Shown: positions 1-7,079 of the stretch, piece by piece
Layout: every line of letters begins with the position of its first letter
Position numbering within the stretch: the first letter of the stretch is position 1
Assembly: GCF_020216885.1 (NCBI RefSeq)
Contig: NZ_JAIWON010000018.1
Coordinates: forward strand, 1 to 10,000
Source: Zymomonas sp.
GTDB taxonomy: Bacteria > Pseudomonadota > Alphaproteobacteria > Sphingomonadales > Sphingomonadaceae
DNA length: 10,000 nt
Direction: 5' to 3'
Made by a program: the position numbers and the translations under genes
The notes under the pieces: generated by a model
What the model was told of the DNA's origin: nothing
Database searches by the model: none
What the model saw: only the letters and a program-made list of their open reading frames with translations

Positions 1-824
1 CTGTCTATTCCCAGCCCGCTAGACCTGCCGGACGCGGCAAAGCGCCCCGCCCTTCTCCGGTTGAAAAACGGGCAAGGGAATTGGGCTTGAATGTCCATAC
101 GCCTGTTTCTCTGAAAGAGGCCGAAACACAAAAAATATTTGCCGATCATCAAGCGGATGTTGCGGTTGTCGCGGCCTATGGCCTGTTATTACCCAAGAGT
201 ATTCTTGAAATGCCGCGCTTGGGTTGTTTAAATGTCCATGGCTCTCTTCTCCCGAAATGGCGCGGTGCCGCCCCTGTCCAACGGGCGATCCTCGCGGGCG
301 ATCAGGAAAGCGGCGTAACCATCATGCAGATGGATCGTGGCCTTGATACCGGAGCCATGCTCAAAATAGAAAAAACACCGATAGCAGATAAAAATGCAGG
401 CGCGCTTTCTGACGAAATAGCCCATATTGGGGCGAAATTGATGGTCGAAGTGCTGGCACAGCCCGAACAATATCCGCCTGTCAAACAACCGGAAAGCGGT
501 GAGAGTTACGCGGCCAAAATCGATAAAAGCGAAGCCTTGATCGACTTTTCCAAAGGTGCCGTGCAGGCTGAACGTCAAATCCGCGCTTTTGCCCCCAAAC
601 CAGGGGCATTCTTCCTCTATAACGAGGAAAGAATACGCATCTTGGAAGCCCATGTCCAAAATCAGGCTGGTGCCGTTGGTGAAACGCTTGATGATAATCT
701 GTTAATCGGCTGCGGCAGCGATTCTCTCCAGCCAGTCATTGTCCAGCGCGCCGGACGAAAAGCGATGAAACTGGAAGATATGCTGCGCGGTTTTGCCATT
801 CCACGGGGAACGCGTCTTTCATGA
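1..824 (+). CDS. fmt: Methionyl-tRNA formyltransferase, 5' end missing
   Basis: Transfers a formyl group from 10-formyl-tetrahydrofolate to methionyl-tRNA(fMet) in the cytoplasm, making the initiator for bacterial translation. The reading frame is open from the window edge (first complete codon at 3) and ends at TGA 822-824, giving 273 visible residues. The first visible residues, [13 protein letters not shown], match a conserved segment that lies roughly 35 residues into this family, so only a short N-terminal piece is missing and the TTG at 81 is not the start. The catalytic triad is present: Asn (codon 231) and His (codon 237) in [15 protein letters not shown], and Asp (codon 345) in MDRGLDTG, corresponding to Asn106, His108 and Asp144 of E. 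coli Fmt. The C-terminal tRNA-binding domain follows from about base 540. The stop overlaps the truA start, so the two are probably translationally coupled. In related genomes def usually precedes fmt; that cannot be seen here. Confidence 0.96.
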   Translation, partial: VYSQPARPAGRGKAPRPSPVEKRARELGLNVHTPVSLKEAETQKIFADHQADVAVVAAYGLLLPKSILEMPRLGCLNVHGSLLPKWRGAAPVQRAILAGDQESGVTIMQMDRGLDTGAMLKIEKTPIADKNAGALSDEIAHIGAKLMVEVLAQPEQYPPVKQPESGESYAAKIDKSEALIDFSKGAVQAERQIRAFAPKPGAFFLYNEERIRILEAHVQNQAGAVGETLDDNLLIGCGSDSLQPVIVQRAGRKAMKLEDMLRGFAIPRGTRLS

Positions 825-1558
825 ATCGCTATCGTCTTACCGTTGAATTTGACGGCCGGAATTTCATGGGCTGGCAACGCCAAAAACATGGGGCAACTAT
901 CCAAGGCTCTATCGAAGAAGCGGGAGCCTCCATCGCTGGACAACCGACCCCCGTTCAGGCCGCAGGCCGGACGGATGCCGGTGTTCATGGTTTGGCGATG
1001 ACCGCCCATATTGACGTTGCCCGCGACTTTACGCCTTTTCGACTGATGGAGGCATTAAACGCCCGTCTGAAACCACGCCCTATCGCTATTCTTTCCTGTG
1101 AACAGGTCGATCCTGAATGGCATGCGCGTTTTTCCTGTATTGGCCGCCGCTATCTTTACCGGATTATCAATCGTCGGCCACCTCTAACCTTGGAAGCCGG
1201 ACGGGCTTGGCATGTGATAAAGCCTTTAGATGCGGAAGCCATGGATATCGCTGCAAAAAGACTGATTGGGCTTCATGACTTCACCACCTTCCGTTCGGTG
1301 CATTGTCAGTCAAAAAGTCCGGTTAAAACCCTTGATCATCTTGATGTCAGACGCATAGGCGACCAGATCGAAATCACCGCCGCCGCCCGTTCTTTTTTGC
1401 ATCATCAAGTCCGGTCAATGGTCGGCTGCCTTGTTTTGGTTGGTCAAGGTCAATGGACAGCTGATGATATGACCACTGCTTTGGAAGCCTGTAACCGAGC
1501 AGCCCTTGGCTTTAATGCGCCACCGGATGGCCTGTATTTTACGGAAGCGGTTTATTGA
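821..1558 (+). CDS. truA: tRNA pseudouridine(38-40) synthase TruA
   Basis: Converts uridines 38-40 in the anticodon arm of many tRNAs to pseudouridine, acting as a cytoplasmic homodimer. The 245-residue length is usual for the family. The opening residues [18 protein letters not shown] and the motif [11 protein letters not shown] are diagnostic; Asp52 in that motif is the catalytic aspartate (Asp60 in E. coli). The second half carries RRYLYRI and [12 protein letters not shown], both typical of TruA. The ATG at 821 is chosen because it begins the conserved N-terminus and overlaps the fmt stop as ATGA, a standard coupling arrangement. The next gene begins at or just after the truA stop, so fmt, truA and the DUF167 gene look like one transcript. 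Confidence 0.96.
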   Translation: MNRYRLTVEFDGRNFMGWQRQKHGATIQGSIEEAGASIAGQPTPVQAAGRTDAGVHGLAMTAHIDVARDFTPFRLMEALNARLKPRPIAILSCEQVDPEWHARFSCIGRRYLYRIINRRPPLTLEAGRAWHVIKPLDAEAMDIAAKRLIGLHDFTTFRSVHCQSKSPVKTLDHLDVRRIGDQIEITAAARSFLHHQVRSMVGCLVLVGQGQWTADDMTTALEACNRAALGFNAPPDGLYFTEAVY

Positions 1559-1572
1559 CTATAAGAAGCCCC

Positions 1573-1914
1573 ATGACAGAGACCACTGAAAACGAAGAAT
1601 TACCCTATACCCCTGTCGAAGATGGTATCCGTCTGGCGCTTCGCGTAACGGCTCGCGCCAGCAAGACTGGCATCACTATGCTGGATAAGGATACCGCCGG
1701 ACGGGGACTGTTCCGTATCCGTGTTGCGGCTCCTCCTGTTGAAGGTGCTTCCAATAAAAATCTGATGGCGTATCTCTCGAAAAGTTTTTCTGTCCCGAAG
1801 GGGGCGGTCAGGATAGAATCCGGCGAACATTCCAAAATCAAAATTTTGCATATCGCGGGTGACGTAACGCGTCTGACCGAAATAGCAGAAGATTTCATCA
1901 AAAAGGTCAGCTAA
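1573..1914 (+). CDS. yggU: DUF167 / YggU family small protein
   Basis: A 113-residue protein of the DUF167 (YggU) family. These are small conserved alpha/beta proteins whose biochemical role is not firmly established. Family features seen are LRVTARAS near the N-terminus, RIRVAAPPVEGASNKNLMAYL in the middle, and PKGAVRIESGEHSKIKILHI near the end. The ATG at 1573 lies 14 bases after the truA stop. A TTG at 1555, overlapping the truA stop, would add six residues (MTIRSP) and has a purine-rich GGAAG about eight bases upstream, whereas ATG 1573 has only a weak AAGAAG. The added residues fall outside the conserved domain, so ATG is preferred, but the start is not settled. It is the last gene of the fmt-truA cluster, before the terminator near 1991. 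Confidence 0.88.
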   Translation: MTETTENEELPYTPVEDGIRLALRVTARASKTGITMLDKDTAGRGLFRIRVAAPPVEGASNKNLMAYLSKSFSVPKGAVRIESGEHSKIKILHIAGDVTRLTEIAEDFIKKVS

Positions 1915-1990
1915 TGGCGACGGTGGCCTTAATTGAAAAATATCTTTTCCCGCAATTCGTCCAGCCTCACCGGCCTTGAAATGTAAACCG

Positions 1991-2033
1991 AAAATCGTCC
2001 CTTTTTTGTAACAGAATGGGACGGTTTTTATAT
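1991..2033 (+). terminator. Rho-independent terminator after the fmt-truA-yggU cluster
   Basis: An 11-bp stem is formed by AAAATCGTCCC (1991-2001) and GGGACGGTTTT (2018-2028), with one T-G wobble, followed by further T. The 16-base loop is unusually large and itself begins with six T. The A run on the left side means a transcript from the other strand could also stop here, but there is no convergent gene nearby. It lies about 77 bases after the DUF167 stop. The remaining sequence to rimO (2034-2161) shows no clear promoter; the only structure noted there is a short dyad ATTCC-AAAG-GGAAT at 2066-2079. Confidence 0.75.
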
Positions 2034-2161
2034 TTCAAGCCAGATGCCCCGTTATTCAATGCAGCATTCCAAAGGGAATATTGATATAGGCGCAGGCCAT
2101 CAAGCAGGCTTTAGAAAATCCCTCGCCAAGCAAACGGCAATAATTTACTGGCTATCCATAG

Positions 2162-3493
2162 ATGATAAAAAAACTCCCTACCTCTCCGAAAATCGGCATG
2201 GTCTCTTTGGGCTGTCCAAAAGCCTTGGTCGATAGCGAACGCATTCTGACAAAACTCCGTTCAGAAGGCTATAATCTTTCGTCACAATATGACGAAGCCG
2301 ATGTGGTTTTGGTGAACACCTGCGGCTTTATTGATTCTGCCAAGGAAGAAAGCCTTGATGCCATTGGTGAAGCCATGGCTGAAAATGGTCGGGTTATTGT
2401 CACCGGCTGCCTTGGCAATGAGGCCGACCGCATTCGGGAACGTTTCCCCGATATTCTCGCCATCACAGGGGCGCAACAATATGAAGAGGTCGTCTCAGCC
2501 GTCCATGATGCCGCCCCAATCGAAGCCTCACCCTATGTCGATTTGGTGCCGGAACAAGGCTTAAAACTCACACCGCGCCATTATAGCTATCTGAAAATCT
2601 CCGAAGGCTGTAACCATCGTTGCAGCTTCTGCATCATTCCTTCTCTTCGGGGCGATCTGGTATCTCGCCGTGCTGATGCCATTCTACGCGAAGCTGAAAA
2701 ATTGGTCGCGGCAGGCACCAAAGAATTGCTGGTGATCGGGCAAGATAGCTCCGCTTATGGTGTTGATCTTCGTCACCAAGAATATCGTTGGAAAGACCGG
2801 ATGGTAAAGGCCGATCTAACCGAGCTCGCTCGTGGATTGGGTGAATTGGGCGCATGGGTCAGACTGCATTATGTCTATCCCTACCCCCATGTCGATAATC
2901 TTATCCCGTTAATTGCGGAAGGTTTAATCCTACCCTATCTGGATATCCCTTTCCAACATGCATCCCCATCTGTCCTAAAGCGAATGAAACGCCCTGCTAA
3001 TGAAGTAAAAATACTGGATCGGCTTACAAAATGGCGTGAAATCGTGCCCGATATTGCCCTTCGTTCCAGCTTTGTGGTCGGCTTCCCCGGTGAAACCGAA
3101 CAGGATTTCCAATATCTGTTAGATTGGCTGGACGAAGCCCAACTTGACCGCGTCGGTGCTTTCCGTTTCGAAGCGGTAGAAGGTGCCGCCGCCAATGCTT
3201 TCGACGGCGCTGTTCCCGAAGAAGTCAAAAATGAACGTTATCAAAGGCTGATGGAAAAGGCTGCCCAAATTTCAGAAGCCAAATTGCAAGCCAAAATTGG
3301 CCGCGACATTGCGACCATCATCGACCGCACCGATGGCGAAGGCGGGGCTTCAGGCCGCAGCTATGCCGATGCGCCTGAAATTGACGGCGAAGTCCATCTT
3401 CGCGATGCTGAAAATCTAAACATCGGTGATATCGTGACCGTTCGGGTAGAAGATGCCGATGAACATGATCTTTACGGGGTTACGCTCTCCTAA
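2162..3493 (+). CDS. rimO: Ribosomal protein S12 methylthiotransferase RimO
   Basis: Radical S-adenosylmethionine enzyme that adds a beta-methylthio group to a conserved aspartate of ribosomal protein S12, using two [4Fe-4S] clusters. The 443 residues show the full architecture. The N-terminal UPF0004 domain has cluster cysteines Cys18 ([12 protein letters not shown]), Cys54 (VNTCGFI) and Cys83 (VTGCLG). The radical-SAM motif CNHRCSFC supplies Cys150, Cys154 and Cys157. A C-terminal TRAM domain covers about 378-443. The [10 protein letters not shown] and [17 protein letters not shown] sequences separate RimO from its tRNA-modifying relative MiaB. An in-frame TAG at 2159-2161 immediately precedes ATG 2162, which fixes the start; a later ATG at 2198 would remove conserved residues. 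No convincing Shine-Dalgarno sequence precedes the start. The gene lies between two terminators and looks monocistronic. Confidence 0.96.
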   Translation: MIKKLPTSPKIGMVSLGCPKALVDSERILTKLRSEGYNLSSQYDEADVVLVNTCGFIDSAKEESLDAIGEAMAENGRVIVTGCLGNEADRIRERFPDILAITGAQQYEEVVSAVHDAAPIEASPYVDLVPEQGLKLTPRHYSYLKISEGCNHRCSFCIIPSLRGDLVSRRADAILREAEKLVAAGTKELLVIGQDSSAYGVDLRHQEYRWKDRMVKADLTELARGLGELGAWVRLHYVYPYPHVDNLIPLIAEGLILPYLDIPFQHASPSVLKRMKRPANEVKILDRLTKWREIVPDIALRSSFVVGFPGETEQDFQYLLDWLDEAQLDRVGAFRFEAVEGAAANAFDGAVPEEVKNERYQRLMEKAAQISEAKLQAKIGRDIATIIDRTDGEGGASGRSYADAPEIDGEVHLRDAENLNIGDIVTVRVEDADEHDLYGVTLS

Positions 3494-3498
3494 AATAT

Positions 3499-3535
3499 AA
3501 AGGGATGAAAACAACCATATCCCTTTTGTATTTTT
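3499..3535 (+). terminator. Rho-independent terminator after rimO
   Basis: An 8-bp perfect stem, AAAGGGAT (3499-3506) with ATCCCTTT (3519-3526), has a 12-base loop and is followed by a T-rich run broken only by GTA (TTTTGTATTTTT). It begins five bases after the rimO stop. The stem has only three G-C pairs, so it may be only moderately efficient. The T-rich tail overlaps the likely promoter region of the next gene. Confidence 0.65.
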
Positions 3536-3577
3536 GACAAAAATCCGGCTATAAACCTTGGAATAAAAACCGGATTT
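3526..3577 (+). promoter_or_regulatory. Candidate promoter and operator-like dyad before the aminopeptidase gene
   Basis: TATAAA (3550-3555) is a fair -10 element, but its -35 partner at 18 bases, TTGTAT (3526-3531), is weak. A perfect -35 consensus TTGACA lies at 3534-3539, yet nothing at 16-19 bases downstream resembles a -10, so the exact promoter is uncertain. An 8-bp perfect inverted repeat, AAATCCGG (3541-3548) and CCGGATTT (3570-3577), has half-site centres 29 bases apart and brackets the TATAAA. That is where a repressor operator would lie. Assigning it as an operator is inference. Confidence 0.35.
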
Positions 3578-3581
3578 CAGA

Positions 3582-3616
3582 ACAGTTTCAATAATCAGCT
3601 TGGTTATTGAAACTGT
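3582..3616 (+). promoter_or_regulatory. Long hairpin directly upstream of the aminopeptidase ribosome binding site
   Basis: The arms ACAGTTTCAATAATCA (3582-3597) and TGGTTATTGAAACTGT (3601-3616) form a 16-bp stem with one T-G wobble and a three-base loop. No T run follows, so it is not an intrinsic terminator. It ends about five bases before the strong Shine-Dalgarno AGGAG (3621-3625), which is eight bases from the ATG at 3634. In the mRNA it could stabilise the 5' end or influence ribosome loading; as DNA it could be a binding site for a dimeric regulator. The structure is seen directly; the role is inference. Confidence 0.7.
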
Positions 3617-3633
3617 CTAAAGGAGCGTAAAAA

Positions 3634-5028
3634 ATGCGTCTGTTCAAATCTTTACTGGCAGTCGACAAAGGCCAACCGGCACAAGAAATCATACCGGTTA
3701 CGTCTGACGAATTCGAAACATTATTAGCCAAGAATAATGCCGATTTTGCAATGGCTGCCCAATTGGCGCATTTTTCCGGCCAAGCCGGTGAAAGCCTGCT
3801 TTTACCCGCCAATGACAAACAACCCGCACAAATTTTAGTCGGGGTCAGCGAAGAGAATTCAATCTGGGATTTGGCTAAATTAGCCAGTCTTTTACCAGAA
3901 GGCAGCTATCGCTTGCGCTCCGGTAATGTCGAAAAATTGGCTTTCGGCTGGTTGTTAGCACAACATTATTTTGACCGTTACCACTCTGATCCGCCCGCCC
4001 GTGCTACTCGTATTTTGTTCATTGATGGCGATCAAAACGTCATTGACGACATTGTAGCCCAAGCAGAAGCCACCGCTTTAGTGCGTGATCTGGTCGATAC
4101 GCCCGCTTGTGACTGCGGGCCCGCCGAATTGCAGAAAGCCGTCGAAGAAATCGCCACTATTTTTCAGGCGATTGTGACCACTACCCACGGGAAAGAATTA
4201 GATAGTAATTATCCGATGGTGGCTGCCGTCGGACGGGCAGCCGCTCCCCACCGAGCGCCAAGGCTGATCGAATTACAATGGGGTCGTCCCGAACATCCCA
4301 GAATAGCGATTGTCGGGAAAGGCGTCTGTTTTGATTCTGGCGGGTTGGATATCAAGCCGTCTTCTTCAATGCTTTTGATGAAAAAAGATATGGGCGGTGC
4401 GGCTCATGCCTTGGCATTATCCTATCTAATTATGGCGATGAAATTGCCTGTCCGATTGCATCTGGTCATTCCAGCGGTTGAAAATGCTGTTTCCGGTGAT
4501 GCAATGCGTCCAGGGGATATCCTGACCAGTCGGAAAGGCACAACGGTTGAAATCGGGAATACTGATGCAGAAGGCCGTCTGGTATTGGCGGATGCTCTGA
4601 CCAAAGCCAGCGAACCCAATCCCGAATTGATTCTTGATTTTGCCACTCTGACAGGGGCAGCTCGCGTTGCATTGGGTACGGATCTACCCGCCCTTTTCTC
4701 CAATGATGACGAACTCGCTCATCAACTCGCAGAATCCGGCAACAAGGTTCAAGATCCTCTATGGCGACTGCCTTTATGGGCGGATTATCTGACGCTTTTA
4801 AAATCTTCGATCGCCGATATCAATAATGCGGGTAGCGGCGGCATGGCAGGCGCGATTACGGCCGCATTATTCTTACAGGAATTTGTCGGCGATTCCCTTA
4901 AATGGGCGCATTTTGATACTTTTGCATGGCAGGCAACCGCCAAAGCTGGTCGGCCAAAGGGGGGCGCCGCCTATGGCTTGCGGGCGGCATGGCAGATGCT
5001 GAAAAGCCGTTTCATCCAAAATGGCTAA
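3634..5028 (+). CDS. M17 family leucyl aminopeptidase
   Basis: Cytoplasmic two-metal exopeptidase that removes N-terminal residues from peptides. Of the 464 residues, the N-terminal third is the variable domain and the C-terminal part, from about 190, is the M17 catalytic domain. Every expected active-site residue is present with the spacing of E. coli PepA: Lys229, Asp234, Asp252, Asp311 and Glu313 as metal ligands, and Lys241 and Arg315 as catalytic residues. They lie in VGKGVCFDSGGLDIKPS, KKDMGGAAHA and the family signature NTDAEGRL. It is shorter than PepA of E. coli (about 500 residues), which fits the alphaproteobacterial short subgroup. The start has a strong AGGAG eight bases upstream. 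The gene is followed by an NlpC/P60 peptidase, an association common in alphaproteobacteria that suggests joint peptide turnover. A long hairpin and a candidate operator precede it. Confidence 0.93.
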   Translation: MRLFKSLLAVDKGQPAQEIIPVTSDEFETLLAKNNADFAMAAQLAHFSGQAGESLLLPANDKQPAQILVGVSEENSIWDLAKLASLLPEGSYRLRSGNVEKLAFGWLLAQHYFDRYHSDPPARATRILFIDGDQNVIDDIVAQAEATALVRDLVDTPACDCGPAELQKAVEEIATIFQAIVTTTHGKELDSNYPMVAAVGRAAAPHRAPRLIELQWGRPEHPRIAIVGKGVCFDSGGLDIKPSSSMLLMKKDMGGAAHALALSYLIMAMKLPVRLHLVIPAVENAVSGDAMRPGDILTSRKGTTVEIGNTDAEGRLVLADALTKASEPNPELILDFATLTGAARVALGTDLPALFSNDDELAHQLAESGNKVQDPLWRLPLWADYLTLLKSSIADINNAGSGGMAGAITAALFLQEFVGDSLKWAHFDTFAWQATAKAGRPKGGAAYGLRAAWQMLKSRFIQNG

Positions 5029-5038
5029 ATTATTCAGT

Positions 5039-5079
5039 ATCAGGATAATCCCTGATTAAGTTATCCCATCCTATCAGGG
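5039..5079 (+). promoter_or_regulatory. Overlapping alternative hairpins between the aminopeptidase and NlpC/P60 genes
   Basis: CCCTGAT (5050-5056) can pair either with ATCAGG upstream (5039-5044, 6 bp, six-base loop) or with ATCAGGG downstream (5073-5079, 7 bp, 16-base loop). The two pairings share the middle segment and exclude each other. No T run follows either hairpin. The element sits in the 83-base gap between two genes that are probably cotranscribed. It could be an mRNA processing or stability element, or tandem protein-binding half-sites. Short A+T-mixed stems also arise by chance. Confidence 0.35.
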
Positions 5080-5111
5080 GACAGTATTTCCATAATGAAG
5101 GATGAGGGAAG

Positions 5112-6014
5112 ATGCCTAAAGTTGAACAAAAAATACCTGCTTTTTGCCTTACACAGAAATCATCTTCTCTCGATCCCAGAATCTATGCCTTTAAAGACGG
5201 CTTGGCTGATATCGCTTTGGCCGGTCGTCTTTTTTCTTCCCATTATGTCAAACCTATAATGCGCTATTGCGGGGCATCTGCTTATTTGATGCGAAAACAA
5301 CCATCAGACAACAGCCCTTCGGTCAGCCAAATTTTACCGGGCGAGGCCTTCTCTATTCTCGAAATATCGGATAACTGGGTATGGGGATACAGCCTTGCCG
5401 ACCATTATGTCGGCTATTTACCTTTACAAGCCTTATCACCCGATGCGCCCTTACCAGACAAAGCCTTTTATAGCGTCACGGCGATGCAAGGCATCGTTTT
5501 TTCCAAAGCTGACATAAAATCACAGCCGTGCCATTTTTGGTCTTTAGGTAGCCGCTTCCAAGGCGAGGAGGAAGGCAATTTCATCAAAAGTCCCTTTGGC
5601 TATATTCATAAACGCCATTGCTGCCTTTTAAATAACTTGGGAAAAACAAACAGCGATCCGGTCTCTTTTGCCGAAAAGATGATTGGTCTTCCCTATCTTT
5701 GGGGTGGACGCGGTTCTGGTGGGATAGATTGCTCCGGCCTTGTCCAGCTTAGCCTTCAGATGACCGGACAGAAAGCTCCTCGCGATAGCGATATGCAACG
5801 TAGCCAATTAGGCCATGAAATCGCGCCTGATGCTCCACTTTTACGAGGGGACTATATCTTTTTCGCGGGGCATGTCGGTATAATGACGGATGAAAAAACA
5901 CTGCTTCATGCCAATGCTTTTTCCATGAGCGTAACGCTTGAAGCTTTGTCAGATGTTGTTACACGCTTATCCAAAACAAACCCCTCGCCTATTCTGGCAC
6001 GGCGGAGATTATAA
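5112..6014 (+). CDS. SH3b-SH3b-NlpC/P60 (C40) cysteine peptidase
   Basis: A 300-residue NlpC/P60 family peptidase, a class that cuts bonds to gamma-D-glutamate in murein peptides. The N-terminal region (about 20-45, LDPRIYAFKDGLADIALAGR) is characteristic of the alphaproteobacterial subgroup. Two bacterial SH3-like domains follow at about 45-108 and 119-173, then the catalytic domain from about 183. The likely triad is Cys207 (IDCSG), His254 (GHVGIM) and His266 (LLHANA). The N-terminus has no hydrophobic export signal, so the enzyme probably works in the cytoplasm on recycled murein peptides, as proposed for YkfC-type enzymes of similar architecture. The substrate is an inference. GAGGGA just upstream of ATG 5112 is a good ribosome binding site. 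The stop lies two bases before argC. Confidence 0.9.
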   Translation: MPKVEQKIPAFCLTQKSSSLDPRIYAFKDGLADIALAGRLFSSHYVKPIMRYCGASAYLMRKQPSDNSPSVSQILPGEAFSILEISDNWVWGYSLADHYVGYLPLQALSPDAPLPDKAFYSVTAMQGIVFSKADIKSQPCHFWSLGSRFQGEEEGNFIKSPFGYIHKRHCCLLNNLGKTNSDPVSFAEKMIGLPYLWGGRGSGGIDCSGLVQLSLQMTGQKAPRDSDMQRSQLGHEIAPDAPLLRGDYIFFAGHVGIMTDEKTLLHANAFSMSVTLEALSDVVTRLSKTNPSPILARRRL

Positions 6015-6016
6015 TT

Positions 6017-6955
6017 ATGACGGCTCTTTTTATTGATGGTGGCGCAGGCACGACCGGCCTTGAAATTCGTGAAAGATTGGCGAACCGGCCTGAATTTTCG
6101 ATTATTACTCTAAGCGAAGAAGATCGCAAAGATAGAAACGCCCGTGAAGAGGCTTTAAATCAGGCGGATATCGTTATCTTATGCCTGCCGGATGATGCCG
6201 CAAAAGAAGCGGTTTCTATGGTCAAAAATCCAAAAACGCGGATTGTTGATGCCTCTACCGCGCATCGGACAGCCAAAGATTGGGTCTATGGCCTCCCCGA
6301 ATTAACGAAAGGCCAGAAAGAACGCATCCAGTCCGCTCGTTTTGTCGCTAATCCGGGTTGTTATCCCAGCGGCTTTTTGTCACTGGTTCGGCCACTGACA
6401 GAAACCGCGCTAATTTCAGATCAACAATTGCTGACCGTTCATGCGGTTTCCGGTTATTCCGGTGGTGGCCGTAAAATGATCGAATCTTATGAATCCGGCA
6501 CAAAACCATCTGCATTCAAAGGCTATGGCCTGTCTCTCAAACATAAACATATTCCCGAAATGCAGCATCATGCAGGACTGACAATGCCGCCGATTTTCTC
6601 TCCGGCAGTCTCTCCTTGCTATCGCGGCATGTTGGTGCATGTGCCGTTATCTGCGGGTCTTTTTTCTCAAAAGGTCACACTGGAAGATATTCATCATATT
6701 CTAGCCGCGCATCATCAGGATTCCGCCACTATTCGGGTTAAACCCTTGTCAGAGTCACAGGCTATGACCCAAATCGAAATCGAGCATTGCGCCAATAGTG
6801 ACCGGATGGAATTATTCGTTTTCGGGAACGAAAGCACTGGCCAAATTTTATTGGTGGCCGCCCTTGATAATCTTGGGAAAGGCGCTGCTGGTGCTGCGGT
6901 GCAGAATATCAACCTGATGTCAGGCTGTCCTGAAACCAGCGGTTTAAGATTATAA
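6017..6955 (+). CDS. argC: N-acetyl-gamma-glutamyl-phosphate reductase, short form
   Basis: NADPH-dependent reductase of arginine biosynthesis, converting N-acetyl-glutamyl phosphate to N-acetylglutamate semialdehyde in the cytoplasm. The 312 residues fit the short (type 2) ArgC subfamily of about 310 residues, common in alphaproteobacteria; the long form is about 340. The nucleotide-binding loop is IDGGAGTTG (6-14). Cys115 in ANPGCYPSGFL is the thioester-forming catalytic cysteine. VHAVSGYSGGGRKMIE and HKHIPEMQHHAG are further conserved blocks, and the C-terminus contains LDNLGKGAAGAAVQN. The ATG lies two bases after the NlpC/P60 stop, with GGAG (6003-6006) ten bases upstream inside the previous gene, so it is almost certainly cotranscribed. 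No other arginine gene is in the window. A strong terminator follows. Confidence 0.96.
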   Translation: MTALFIDGGAGTTGLEIRERLANRPEFSIITLSEEDRKDRNAREEALNQADIVILCLPDDAAKEAVSMVKNPKTRIVDASTAHRTAKDWVYGLPELTKGQKERIQSARFVANPGCYPSGFLSLVRPLTETALISDQQLLTVHAVSGYSGGGRKMIESYESGTKPSAFKGYGLSLKHKHIPEMQHHAGLTMPPIFSPAVSPCYRGMLVHVPLSAGLFSQKVTLEDIHHILAAHHQDSATIRVKPLSESQAMTQIEIEHCANSDRMELFVFGNESTGQILLVAALDNLGKGAAGAAVQNINLMSGCPETSGLRL

Positions 6956-7000
6956 AATTATCCCCACGATCTGGGTCTTGCAATGGCCTGTCACAAGCAT

Positions 7001-7028
7001 AAAACCGCCTCAAAATAGGCGGTTTTAC
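7001..7028 (+). terminator. Strong Rho-independent terminator after argC
   Basis: A perfect 10-bp stem, AAAACCGCCT (7001-7010) with AGGCGGTTTT (7017-7026), has a six-base loop CAAAAT, six consecutive G-C-rich pairs and a T run formed by the right arm. The mirror-image A run could also stop transcription on the opposite strand. It closes the aminopeptidase-NlpC-argC block. Confidence 0.9.
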
Positions 7029-7062
7029 TTGTAAGATCGCTCATAAACCGCTTGCATCTACT

Positions 7063-7079
7063 AGGATAATAGTCCTGTG
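7063..7079 (+). promoter_or_regulatory. Start region of the SPOR gene: AGGATAAT upstream of GTG
   Basis: AGGA (7063-7066) is ten bases from GTG 7077 and can serve as ribosome binding site. The overlapping GATAAT (7065-7070) matches five of six -10 consensus bases and would place a transcript start at about the GTG itself, a leaderless arrangement. No matching -35 is visible at 16-18 bases. Only one of the two readings can apply on a given transcript. Confidence 0.3.

Noticed and set aside
1914..1979. 21-codon ORF (MATVALIEKYLFPQF...) whose ATG overlaps the DUF167 stop codon.
   Set aside because: The overlap resembles translational coupling, but the product is tiny, matches nothing I recognise, and ends just before the terminator. 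Chance is more likely.
2044..2235. 63-codon + strand ORF overlapping the start of rimO in another frame.
   Set aside because: No ribosome binding site, no recognisable protein features, and it runs 74 bases into rimO, whose start is well supported.
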